Both the position numbers and the translations under genes were made by a program. From contig RPFO01000131.1 in the NCBI GenBank assembly GCA_009746045.1, positions 1,055,966 through 1,119,965 on the forward strand: a stretch of DNA of 64,000 bases, given 5' to 3'. The notes under the pieces were generated by a model. It was not told where the DNA came from, did not search any database, and saw only the letters and a program-made list of their open reading frames with translations. This DNA comes from Mesostigma viride. Its lineage: Eukaryota > Streptophyta > Mesostigmatophyceae > Mesostigmatales > Mesostigmataceae. Shown piece by piece: positions 42,152 through 53,138 of the stretch (the stretch's first letter is position 1; every line of letters starts with the position of its first letter).

Positions 42152-43473
42152 ATCTAGTCTAGATAGATTGCTGTCATCCGCAACCTGTATGAAGGGTCCA
42201 CCACTTCGGTGCGCACTTCTTACGGGACCACGCCCCCATGCCCTTTACAGAAGGGTGTGTGGCAGGGCAGCGTCGCCCTACCTGTTCGTTATTGTTGTCG
42301 AATACGTAATGATTCAGGCGCGCAAGCGATTTGCCCGCATCGTGGGCAGGGAACCAGGAGTGCAGGTTGCTAACAAATTCTGGCATGGCGGTGCGGACAC
42401 GGAGATTCCGCTGGCAGACATCATCTACGCAGACGACACCACTGAAGAGGGTGGCTCTTCGAGGACACTGAGCACGTGCAGACATGGCTAGCTTGACTGC
42501 CTGGCTCTCGAGGCCCGTGCAGTGGGGCTTGAGGTCAGCAAGAAGACAGAGGCCCTGGCGGTTGGGCTCGCCAACTCACCGCCGCCCCTCTATCTCCTAG
42601 ACGGCTCTCGAGTCCTGTATCGGGACCGCGTTAAGCTGCTGGGCAGCCTGCTCCCCAGCTGCGAGGTTGATGTGGACCATCGCATCTCCCTCGCCTGGCA
42701 CGCTTTACGCCAGTACCGGGCCCTGTGGCGCAAGCCCCTGGGCAAGATCGAGAAACAGGACCTGTTCAAGGTCCTCGTCCTTCCTGTTCTCACGTATGGG
42801 GCCGAGACGTGGACCCTTGAGCACCGCCGACCTGGCCCGCAAGCTGGACGGCGCGGTCACCAGCATGCTGCGTTCCATTTTCAGAGTAGGATATGCTGCT
42901 CATGTCCGCAATGAGGACCTGTACCAGGGCATGCCCTATATCACCAGCACCATTAAGCAGCGCCGCCTGCAGCTAGTAGGGCACCTAGCTCGCACCAACC
43001 AGGTAGACACCTCACGTGGCCCCCCCGCAGGACGTACTGCGACCAGCCCAGCCTGGCCGGCACCTCCTGACGTGGGCCGGGCCCAGTGATGTTAGACGCC
43101 GCAAGGCCCGCACCTTCAAAGAACAGCTAGTAGAGGACATGAGGGGCCTAGGCCTCTCTGTGATTTGGAAGAAGATGATGGACAAGGCCAAGTGGGCCCA
43201 GGTCATAGAGGACAACGAGCCCCCCCCAGTGGGGAAGCGCCCGCGTGTGCAATCCCGTGGGAGGCACGCCAGACAGCTCCCCTAGGGCAGCGTGCGGCTG
43301 TCTAGATAGATGTTGTAGTTAGAATGCTGTTAGATAGATGTACAGTATGTAGCCGATGTAGATAGATTAGACCGGTAGGACTGCTTGCACCCATCCATCC
43401 ATCCATCGGGGTTAATGCTCCGTGACTCCCCAACGGGAGCACGAGTCTAATTAATTAATTAATCTAGTCTAGA
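42152..43473 (+). mobile_element. LINE fragment with 12-base TSD
   Basis: Body 42164-43461, flanked by ATCTAGTCTAGA at 42152-42163 and 43462-43473. Starts in the RT palm and ends with hairpin GACTCCCCAACGGGAGCACG and (TTAA)n. It interrupts the minus-strand LINE at 42036-44251. Confidence 0.9.
42168..43285 (+). pseudogene. LINE reverse transcriptase C-terminal part
   Basis: Frame-broken RT: VWQGSVALPYLFVIVVEYVM (motif B region), DIIYADDT (motif C), then a shift; EVSKKTEALAVGLANSP, KLLGSLLPSCEVDVDHR, TYGAETWTL, and after another shift NEDLYQGMPYITSTIKQRRL and the C-terminal tail to 43285. A dead copy. Confidence 0.85.
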
Positions 43474-44230
43474 AAAATCCTAACTACCCTACTCATCAAA
43501 ACGCCTCCTCCTCTTGGGGGCAGGTGGCTTGCCGGCCCACAGGGTCGGGCGTGTGAGCCTTGACAATCTTCTGCCACCGCGTCTTGAACTGCATGGCAGT
43601 CCAAAGAAGGTAGAGAGAGTGGATGCGGTATTCAAACTGGGCTGGGACCAGTAGGTCATCCAGCAACATCTGGACGTAGTTCGTGACATGTTTCCCTACC
43701 CTTTTGGGAATGCCCTTGGGGCCAGGCCAGGTCAGAATGTGCCGCCCTGGCTGGCCAAGCCGCTGGGGGCCGGCCAGACCAAGGGCGGTGTCGACCTGGC
43801 CGGTGCGAGCACTGAAGGTGTCCTACAAATGCTATCCTACGCTGTCTAATCTCGTCCGAAATACGGGGCATGCCCTTATACAAAGACTCTAATGACGGGC
43901 GCTCGGAAACCCTACGTTCAGGACCTGTCGGAGCATCCTGTACACCATGCCGTCGAGCTTAGCTTCTAGTGTGGGTGTGATCGAGTGTCCACGCCTCGGC
44001 GCCATACGTGAGCACCGTGAGGACGAGGACCTTGAAGAGCATGCGCTTGCGGTGCTCGCCCAGGCCCTTGGAGCGCCAGTAGGTGTTGAGCGAACGGAGC
44101 CTAGCCCAGGCCAGGCCGATGCGGGTGTCCACATCGTCGGCGGTGTCAGGGAGCCAGCTCCCTAACAGTTTGAAGCGATCGCGGAACATGACCGTCGTCC
44201 CGTCGAGCAGGCGCGGCAGCGGCGGTGTAC

Positions 44231-44354
44231 TGGCGCATGACACGCAAGTACTTTGCGCATGACACGCAAGTACTTACTTACTTACTTACTTACTTGCTTT
44301 CAAATGTGGGGCGGGAACCAGTAAGTAAGTAAGTACTTGCGTGTCATGCGCAAA
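44231..44354. repeat. 34-base perfect inverted repeat with (TACT)n
   Basis: Arms at 44252-44285 and 44321-44354 (TTTGCGCATGACACGCAAGT and its continuation into TACT units), spacer 35 bases. A third partial copy of the arm precedes at 44231-44251. The spacer is a piece of the 0.76-kb repeat. It is explained by two insertions of the same small element in opposite orientation. Confidence 0.88.
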
Positions 44355-44466
44355 GGCATGCCACGGATTACTATGCTAATCTCATTAGAAAAATAATTAC
44401 ACAAAAGTTTAAACAAATATCGTCTGCATCATCCCTCAACCGATCTGCACTAGATGGGGGGAACCA
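44313..44466 (-). mobile_element. Small (TACT)n-tailed element, TSD GGGAACCA
   Basis: Body 44321-44458 (138 bases) flanked by GGGAACCA at 44313-44320 and 44459-44466. On the minus strand it ends GCATGACACGCAAG followed by TACT repeats. The other copy is on the plus strand, starting about 41971 and split by the LINE at 42036. It behaves like a short retroposon whose tail is TACT rather than A-rich. Confidence 0.7.
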
Positions 44467-44798
44467 AAAGCCCGTGTATGCCAGAAAACATCGTGTTGCT
44501 GCAGCGACGCGACGATGTGGACAACGAATCCAGTGCCAAACTCGGAATGGCCGCAAAGGAGATCTGGCATCACAGGGTTCAGATGTGCGGAGATATGAAA
44601 TGGTTTTCACCTTTGCGGCGTGCCAAATCAGAATACTACGCGATCCAGCCGGTCCACAACCTGTTTGTAGAGCCTGTGCCAAGGGGCAGCACCGAACAGA
44701 TGTGGGTGACGTTGCAAAAAAAAACGGACTTGACGGAGCATAATGTCTCTGTCATAGTCTTTGACCAACAAAAGATGCAAGAGTTCAACAAGAGTCGT

Positions 44799-45797
44799 GA
44801 TGAAATCGACACGATAAGAACAAAGACGGGGAAAACGATGCAACTGACTAAGAACAACACCATATTTTGCTGTGTTTGGCTGCAACATGCTGACTCAAAA
44901 GCTTGTGTAAATTTTTTATTTACATCAATTAGACATGCATACACGCAGTAAGAACTCTGCAACTGGCTGGCCTAAAGCAGGTCATCATTACATGTCGAGC
45001 TTTGTGTGAATGGCCAGAACATACCAGACCATCCAACAGGAATTTTAAAAAAGAGATGACCCACCTGCCACTATTAATCACCGAAGCCAAGCTTTGCAGG
45101 GTACAGGACCACAACCATAGTACAAGTGCTACGCACTAGAAAAGTGTTCACCAAAAAAAGCATAATGGGTCATCCCAAAATCTGCGCGTGGCCCTCAACC
45201 CCGGCAACTTGCAGGCGGCAACCTGCCCACCAGCCTGCCTGCTATGGGCGTAACCAACTTATTGCTGTTGCAATTGCTGTTGAAGGACAGCAAGCTTCAT
45301 CTTCCTCCGTGGACCCCTGAAGCACCAGGCTGCCGCAAAAGATGACAATGTCTTTCTAACGCCAACGCCAGGTTTAGACACCAACAAATGGGCTCTTGTG
45401 GCTTGCCCTCCCAATTCGGGTAGCATGGACGGTCAAACGATGGCACCAGCATCTTGAGGAGAACTGTCAGCCGCCCTCAGCAAACTGCACGAGGCAGCCC
45501 ACAGTACAAGAATTACCATTGCCAGGTCTTGCAACCAGGGCATGGCCCTGAAGACCCTAGAACCTCGCTCAGGACTGGATGACCCCCCCGCACCCATATC
45601 CGGCGCGTTTCCCCGCCATTAAGGGCCCCGCTGCCTGCCGCCCCCGGGCTCCTCCCTCATCCGCCCACTATCCCGATCGCAAACCATCATGACCACCCTG
45701 GCCCTGACCCACGCCTAGAAATGGGAACAAGCCTGTGGCTCCTGCGTCAACCCCTAACCCCCCCTATCCCCCGCGCGCGCAAGCGTCATGCCCCCGC
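44799..45797. other. 3' flank of GLG1
   Basis: No gene or known repeat is recognised. Confidence 0.45.
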
Positions 45798-46436
45798 TTA
45801 GACATCCCCCCCCTTGACGAGCAGCGTATACTGCCGGTCCTGCCCCGTGTACTTGCGGTAGATGAACACGGCGGCGGCGATGATGACAAGCACGAGCGAG
45901 CACACGCCCGCAATCGCGATCGTGCCACTAATGTGGATGCCGCCGTCCTCGTCCACCGTGTGGACTCCCGCCTTGTGTGTGAGCGCCGCGATCTGGTGCG
46001 CCAGCTCCTCGGCATTCAGCCCACTGGCCGCATTCACCGTGACGGAGATCAGCTGCTTGCAGCTGTCCTGGAGCGACTCCTTGCGGCTGTAACGCATGGT
46101 CAGGCATGACCCAGCCATAATGGAGGGAACACGGCGCACACCAGGGCCCGCGTTCTTGCAGTGCTGGACGTAGTCAGCATCACAGACCGACGTCAGCGGG
46201 TGGCCCTTGCGGTACTGGACGAGCGCCATCTTGACGGCACGGCCCACCTCGGCGGAGCAGCTGGTGGACAGCTTCTCCAGGTGGTCCACCAGGCAGCGCA
46301 TCACATCGGCATGCTCGCCATCCGCCTCGTCAGCCTCGATCGAGCAGAGAGAGTCCACGTCAGCCTTGCAGGCCGTCACCACGCCGCTGTCCAGCACGTA
46401 GTTGGCCGCACGCAGCGACTCGCGCGTGCGCACCTC
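45798..46436 (-). CDS. GLG1: GLG1 exon 3: last repeats, membrane helix, tail
   Basis: Acceptor CCACCCACAG. Two repeats (CKADVDSLC, CDADYVQHC), a luminal linker, the membrane helix, then YRKYTGQDRQYTLLVKGGDV and TAA 45798-45800. Confidence 0.94.
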   Translation of the reverse strand, partial: EVRTRESLRAANYVLDSGVVTACKADVDSLCSIEADEADGEHADVMRCLVDHLEKLSTSCSAEVGRAVKMALVQYRKGHPLTSVCDADYVQHCKNAGPGVRRVPSIMAGSCLTMRYSRKESLQDSCKQLISVTVNAASGLNAEELAHQIAALTHKAGVHTVDEDGGIHISGTIAIAGVCSLVLVIIAAAVFIYRKYTGQDRQYTLLVKGGDV

Positions 46437-49400
46437 CTGTGGGTGGGAAAAGGGTGGGGGTGGGTAACGCGGGGGGCGGAAAGGTCAAGAACAGGTAAGT
46501 GAATGTAAGGAGAGCCATGTACACAAATTGCATAAGGTAGCTGAAACAGCGGCCGTGGCTGAATGAGCGCGTACCCACATGCAACAGGAGCATAGCGTAA
46601 CGTGGTTCATGCGTGCCAGCAACCTCAACGAGGGGAGACTAAATTTAAAATCCTCCCCACGTTAAGTTACGATTCTGAAGGTTACGGCCAAGCATTTAGT
46701 TACGACGCCGAATTTTGGCCGGCGAGCGTAACTAAAGCCTGGGTGCCATGGTAACTTCACGCAATCTGGATGACGCAATCTGAAGGCGTAAGGCCAATTG
46801 TTAGCGGAGGCGGCTAGTATTGGCCAATAGTGAAACCGCGAAACTGATCATGCTTTACTAGGCGGCAAAGTCACTGATACGAATCCAAGCGCAGGTTGCT
46901 CGCAATGACACAACTGATTACATCAACTGTACCCACCAAGCTGCCCTTGCTCAACAAAGGGCTAACTGAGTGCCGCTGCCGGCTGGCTCAGTTTTACCCA
47001 CCCAGCCTACTAATGGGAAGCGAAGCAGTGCGGAGGCTGCCTCAGCCCCCATGCCCACCCAACTCACAAGCTGGAAAACCACTCGGATGGCCTGGGCATC
47101 CTGCCGCAGACTGCATGACCCATCACCTGGTTGCCTTGCACTACTTTCTACACATTGCTGCACGTTGCTATACATATGCTGCGTAACACGCCATCCCCAG
47201 AAAGATGGGACCCACCGCCTTGCCCGTCGCCCCATCCGTACCTGCGCGCACTCGGCGGAGAAGTCGGCGTTGGAGACGTGCTCCAGCAGGCATGCAAATA
47301 CGCGGCTGTGGCCCGGCTCCACGTTCTTGCAAAATTCGTCGATTTCGGCGCCGCAAGCGCGGTGCAGCTGAGGCTGCAGGCGCACGTCCGAGAACTCCAG
47401 AGCCTGGCGGGAGCATACAAAAGAGGATGGAGAGGCATTCCAGTAACAAACGCCAGTAGTCAGCAAGCGCAGTATGCATTGTATTTGGCAAGCGCAGTAC
47501 GGCGATCTATTTAGTCTGGTTGATATAACACCATTTGTGACACCGTTCACCATTTGTGATGCCCAAGTGTGAGGGTCATCCCTGTCAAAGACTTAAGGTG
47601 ACAAATCCCATGCGGCAAGCAACAAAAGAGTCTTAGAATCATGGGAAGGGAGAGGAGAACAAACCAGGCCTTGGGAAAAGACAGCAACAAGCAGGCAAAT
47701 CACCCATTCCACCCACCAAACAAAACAAAATCACCTCTTTTCCTTGTGAAGTGGGAATGTGTATCTCAAGGGATGAAAACTCGGCTACCCAGCCACCCAG
47801 CCACCCAGCCACCCAGCCACCCAGCCACCCAGCCACCCAGCCACCCAGCCACCCACCCATCCACCCACCCACCCACCCACCCACCCACCCACCCACCCAC
47901 CCACCCACGCCCCACCCACGCCCCACCCACGCCCCACCCACGCCCCACCTACGCCCCACCCACCACCCCACCACCCCACCACCCCACCACCCCACCACCC
48001 CACCACCCCACCACCCCACCACCCCACCCCCACCACCCCACCACCCCACCACCCCACCACCCCACCACCCCACCACCCCACCACCCCACCACCCCACCAC
48101 CCCACCACCCCACCACCCCACCACCCCACCACCCCACCACCCCACCACCCCACCACCCCACCACCCCACCACCCCACCACCCCACCACCCCACCACCCCA
48201 CCACCCCACCGCACACACACACAGACTTTTTTGCAGTTCCGTAGCTCCACTACCTGTTACCAACATCCTCTGAAACCAATGCAAAAGAGAGCACTGCCAG
48301 CTAGACGAAGCAAAACCAAATGCTACTATCTGACTGAACTGCATGAAAGGTAAATGCCCACAAACTAACATCATGGCTACCATACATCCCATGCAGGTCC
48401 ATAAAAATCTGCATTGACCTTGAAACCCACACTGTTCTGGCCATGCTCCCAGACACCACACATTTCCTAACCATCCTCCCATCCCCAACATGCAGTTGGT
48501 CTGCCCAAATCAAGGAAAGCGCGTGGCAGCTGTGCACAGAACAAGTCACCTCGCGGAGTAAGAATCCCACTCCACTCGTTATGAAACCAAACTCCAATGC
48601 AATTAGTTCAATCGCATTTACAGCCCCACACCCCACCACTTCAAACTTCAGAAAAAGACGATGGAGCCAAACCACAGTGCAAAGCAAATGCCATGGGGCC
48701 ACCCAGCAATACACAATTGCCCAGCATCCACCTGCACACTACCATACACCGATGCAGTCAACCCCCCTAAACCAACCCTGGCGCTTCTCCCTCAACGCAC
48801 CTGCAGCTTGTCCTCCTCCATGCGGCATGCATCACTCAGCTCCGCGCGGTGCTCCAACAGGCACTTGTGCACACGGCCCTCGCCGGGTGGGACGTCCGCG
48901 CAGAACTGCTCCACGTCGTCCGCGCAGGCGGTGCGCAGGACGGCATCGTTGCGGAAGTCGTCGGCCTGCATCTTCTCCACCTGGAAGACCTCGTCCTTGC
49001 ACGCGGTGCTGCTGATGTTCTCACGGTTGTCCACCAGGCACTGCAGGACCGTCCCGCCGCACGCCTGGCCCATGAAGGGGCTGCACACGTCCGCGCACAG
49101 GACATCAATGTCCACATCGCACGCGCGGTTGAGGCGGTAGTTGAGGCGGTAGTCCTCGGCAGCGCGGATCTCGTTGCGCTTGACCTCGGCCTTGCACTCG
49201 GTGGACATCTCCATGTCGTTCACGTGGTCGCGCAGGCAAGCAATCACGCGCGCGTGGCCGTGGGGCACGCCCTTGCAGAACGTGCCGATCTCCTTCTGGC
49301 ACGCCTGCTTCATCGGGAACTGGAAGTCAATGTCCTCCGCCATGCGCACCTCCTGGTCGAACAGCGTCGCGCGGCACTCGTACGAGAGCTGGTCACGCAG

Positions 49401-50534
49401 GTCCTGGAGGCACCGGATCACGCGAGCATTGCCGGGGGCAATGTTCTCGCAAAGGCGCGTGCGGTCCTCGTAGCAAGCATCGGCGAGCGGCTCGTCAAAG
49501 CGGATGTCCTGCGCCGCGCGGACCGTGAGGCGGTGCACGCGCTCCTTGCACTCGGGCGTCACCAGCTCATCCTTGTAGTCCTGCAGGCACTCAATCACGC
49601 GGCCGTCATACCCGGCGACCGAGTCCAGGCTGTCCTTCTCGTAGCCGCAAACCTCCTGGATGTCCTTGGCGCAGGCCGTACGCAGGGGGGCGTCCAGGCG
49701 GAAGTCCATGGACCTGCGCTCCATCATGGCCTCAAACAGCTCCTTGCAAGTCTGGGAGAAACCGGCCTCATAGCGGTGATCCTCCAGGCAGTCCTTGGTC
49801 TTGTAGCCCTCGGGAGTGTCCTTGCAAAACTTGGCCTTGTCGGCGGAGCATTCACGGTGGAGGCGGGCGTCCAGCCGGAAGTCATCCGCGTTCTCGACCT
49901 CCTGGCGGAAGAGCTCCTCCTGGCAGTCCCAAGAAAGCGACACGCGCTTGTCCCGGAGGCAAGCCAGTACGCGGCCCTCGCCAGGCTGCACGTCACTGCA
50001 CAGGTTCTTTGCGTCCTCCGAGCACAGCTTGTGGACAAGCGCATCCAGAGCAAAGTCCTCGGACGCCTCCATCATCGTGCGCAGGATTTCAGCACCGCAT
50101 TTGGGAGTCAGCTCCTCACGGACCTCGCGAAGACAGGCTATCGTCGAGCCCCACTCGGGATACAGGTCCGTGTCGTTACAGAACACTGGGACATCGGGCC
50201 GGCAAGCCTCCTCCAACTTGGTATCAATGGTAATATCCTTGGAGCGCTCGATTTTAAACTCGCGCAGCTCCGCCTTACAGTCATCGCTCAGCATAGCTAC
50301 ATCCGGCTCCAAGCTAGTCTTTTCTGCCTTCAGCCTCTTGGTCAGGCATTCGGACAGCCTGGATTCTCCCGGCTGAGTGTCCGCGCAAAAGACTTGGATG
50401 TCATGGGAACAGTTGCCTGTCATGTAAACATCGTCGTAAACATCTACAAGTGGATGATCCGCATGGCCAAAGTTTGACAGGGCCAGAATGACCACGGCCA
50501 CCTCCAAAACCAGTAAAAGTCGGCGAGAAGCCAT
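45798..50534 (-). CDS. GLG1: Golgi apparatus protein 1-like (cysteine-rich GLG1/ESL-1 family)
   Basis: Three exons: 48801-50534, 47242-47403, 45798-46436. The frame is unbroken, giving 844 residues. Residues 1-25 form a signal peptide (MASRRLLLVLEVAVVILALS). About 12 Cys-rich repeats of some 60 residues follow, each of the type C-x-D-x3-FC...GEGRV-x-CL, then a single membrane helix near the C-terminus (GTIAIAGVCSLVLVIIAAAV) and a short cytoplasmic tail. Animal GLG1 has about 16 repeats and sits in the Golgi membrane, binding growth-factor and selectin ligands. Here fewer repeats but the same architecture indicate a Golgi or secretory-pathway type I membrane protein. Its ligand in algae is unknown. 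Both introns are phase 0. Confidence 0.93.
47242..47403 (-). CDS. GLG1: GLG1 exon 2
   Basis: Fifty-four codons: ALEFSDVRLQPQLHRACGAE, then EFCKNVEPGHSRVFACLLEH. One Cys-rich repeat. Acceptor CCCGCCAG, donor CAG|GTACGG. Confidence 0.94.
47787..48221. repeat. (CCACCCAG)n/(CCACCCCA)n minisatellite in GLG1 intron 1
   Basis: CCACCCAG units, then CCCA runs, then ACCCCACC units to 48213, ending in (CA)n. It is intronic and non-coding. On the gene strand it is G-rich. Confidence 0.95.
48801..50534 (-). CDS. GLG1: GLG1 exon 1: signal peptide and nine Cys-rich repeats
   Basis: ATG at 50534-50532. It contains 578 codons with repeats starting at CSHDIQVFC, CRPDVPVFC, CSEDAKNLC, CSADKAKFC, CAKDIQEVC, CYEDRTRLC, CQKEIGTFC, CDVDIDVLC and CADDVEQFC. 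Donor CTGCAG|GTGCGT. Confidence 0.95.
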
Positions 50535-53138
50535 TGTCGCGCGGGAAACCCCACCCCGGCCACCACACCAGCACTAGCCGCGGAAACACGAGGAGAAAGA
50601 AGAGGAGGATGCGAGGGCAGCACACGCTGCATTAGGCGCATTAGGCGCGAATCGCGCGACGGCGTGTTGTGCACTTGCGGGTGGTCGGGATGTGGCGCGT
50701 TTTTGCGTCGGGCCCTGGGTCAGAACCGAGGTCAGAACGACCAATAACAGCGCACGGACGTATAACCGACATTGCCCTCGATTCTAGTTTTCAAATCCCG
50801 GGCTGGCCGGCACGATACGGCCCAAGCCTTTCTGTCAACTTTCTGTCAATCTTCGGGTTGTTGCCCAGTGGAGGATCAACGTGGCCGTGCTGTCATACCG
50901 CCGGCAAGTACAAGCATGGTTGGTGTTTAGTACAGCTTTTGACACCTGGAAATGCGATCTTGAAAATTCTCCGCTGTCCATTCATGACAGTGCGTCATCG
51001 GGTCGCCAGCACAACAGTGACAACATAATAATGCACCAGGTCTATGTTCCAAAAGACCGCGGTTCCAGCATGGTTCCAGGGTAAGTACAGTACAGTATGG
51101 TCCGAAAACTTTTTTTTCTGCCCCCCCTGGCGGTTCCAGGAAATTTCGCCTGGGAATGCCACCCCCCCTGTTCCACAGCATGGACGAACCACTACAGTAC
51201 AGTACAATATGTACACATACATACAGTATATATCCGGCCCTCGGCGACTATTGATAGATTCTCTGCTGCCCTTGGGCGGCGTGGGACACAACAACAACAA
51301 CAACAACAACAACTTGAACAACATATTTCAGTAATGTTCTCGGCAGACACGTGGATCCCGGATGGGCGGGATGACAAGCATGCAAATCAACTGGATCAAC
51401 TGGCTTGAAGTTGAGTTGAGTTGAGTTGAGTTTATTCCCGCGCCGGCGTACCGACAGGGCAGCCGTTGGATCCAACTGGATGATGGATGATGGCTTGGCC
51501 TGGCTTGGCAAGTTGGCTTGGAAGTTGGAACCTGGAAAGTGTTGTCACCGGCGCGCCGATTTCTGACTCCCCTTCCTCCATCCCCCGCTCGGACTTGCTA
51601 ATTCCCTCAAACTGCCACGTCACAGTTCCCGGCTTGGCTGGAAGCCCGCAGCACCGGAGCAGACAATGTGTCAGCCGGTAGCATCATTTAACTTCGTCCA
51701 GCATTTTTGCCACCGCAGTTTGGCGCGAAACGAGAACAGGGCCTAGAAGCTTCAGCATCTGAGCCTACTATCTGAGCCCCGTCTCCAGGTGGTTGCATTG
51801 CACGGGTGGCATGGAAACAGATACGAAACGCGATGGCGTGGCAGAGCAATTAGTGCACACTTGCACACAAATGACTTGGATGACAACGATGAGATAACCT
51901 GCAATGTACTTGCCCCCGCAAGCTAGGCCACTGTTTTACAGCGTTTTGAAACTCGAAGCTGTCGTATTTAAGCTCCCCATTAGATGTTGTCGTTGCCTGC
52001 CTGCTCTTGCATTATCTTATCGTAGGGCTGCGTATCGCCTTGTGTTTCACAAAAGGCATAGGGCTGATTAACTTCGACCCGCGTAACGTGAGTAGGTGTT
52101 ACTACGATCGAAAAGACCGGCATAAGTGGCTATTCGTTAAGGCTCTATTGCGCGAGTCTTAAACTCTTGGCGTTGAGGCTTGAAGGTGAGGGTGGCGCTT
52201 ATTTAGCTGTGATTTTAACCATGCTCATTCAGGAGGATAGAAACGTGTTTTTTTCCGTAGGGTAGCTGGTGAATGCTAGATTTCCATCGGAGCGTTGCTT
52301 GGAGATAACGCATGATATTTTAGCCCATCCTCACGGTTAATAGGCTTATCTACCTAGTACCTCTAGCCTGGACGCGCACATTCTGTATTGGCTGGTCTAG
52401 CACACTACCAGAAACCCTGATCTCCGTCTAGTATTTGGAAGAAGGCCCGTTTCAATATTTTAAAACCCTGACAACGTGTTGCTGATTAGAAAATAGTGTA
52501 TCACTCCTGCGGTGGGGGTGCTCTTCACGCAACCCTGTGTTGATGGGTTTAGAAGTAACAGCAGGCATGCCACGTCGTCCTTGCACCTGCAGCTACGAAG
52601 AGTTATTACCTGTATCGCCCTGCTTGTTCACAAGTTGTCCTAGATCAAATCCCCACCCACTTGGGTGCTAGTTCAGTGGGACGGGCTCTTCCAAGTTGTA
52701 GTTGTTCAATGCGGCCTGCAACGTCACGGCTCAGACCGTTATGTGGACGCCTTGCTGGTTTATTTTTCTTTATTCATTCTTCATCATGCACTGATTCTTG
52801 CCTTGCTGGTCTGTGCTGTCACACGGCACATCTATCACCCACTCGCAGAGGCGCCTCTCCGCCCCGACGCACCAGCGCTCGTTCCTACCCCTGGCACCGC
52901 CCCACTGCCTCGGCTCCGCCGCACTGCCTCGGCTCCGCCGCACCGCCTCGGTTACTCTCTGCCTCGGTTACCATCCGTCGCCCTGTCCACAACAGCCAAG
53001 ACTGCTCGTCCTCTAGCGACCCTTGGTAGGCTCTGGTCAGCGCTAGATCATCACAGAGCGTCGTCTCTGCACTCGCTTGAGGCAACCCTCTGGCCCTCTT
53101 GGTAACACCCGCCAACACATCTGCCTGCATCTGCCAGC
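50535..53138. other. Spacer between GLG1 and the 53.1-kb gene
   Basis: This intergenic stretch separates two outward-facing genes, so it should contain both promoters. An (ACA)n run is at about 51290-51312 and a (GTTGA)n run at about 51410-51432. No TATA box of conviction was found, and no gene. Confidence 0.45.

Larger units (their letters stand above)
42027..44260 (-). mobile_element. LINE with AATTT tail, minus strand, interrupted
   Basis: TTTGCACAT (42027-42035) and TTTGCGCAT (44252-44260) are probable TSD copies. The 3' end (42036-42163) has an AATTT tail and the hairpin region CATGCCTCCGGTGGGAG. Coding sequence resumes at 43474-44250: FKLLGSWLPDTADD, then TYGAEAWTL of an RT C-terminus, with frameshifts. 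Another copy of its 3' end is at 55060-55500. Confidence 0.72.
41411..44798 (+). mobile_element. Interrupted copy of the 0.76-kb repeat
   Basis: First part 41411-41968 (with its 5' end re-started twice near 41572 and 41597), a short middle piece 44292-44320, and the end 44459-44798. The gaps are filled by two copies of a small element, a LINE inside the first, and another LINE inside that. A 35-base SINE tip also interrupts it near 44600. Confidence 0.75.

Noticed and set aside
47641-48353. His/Pro-rich and Gly/Trp-rich frames
   Set aside because: They are the CCACCCCA minisatellite in GLG1 intron 1.
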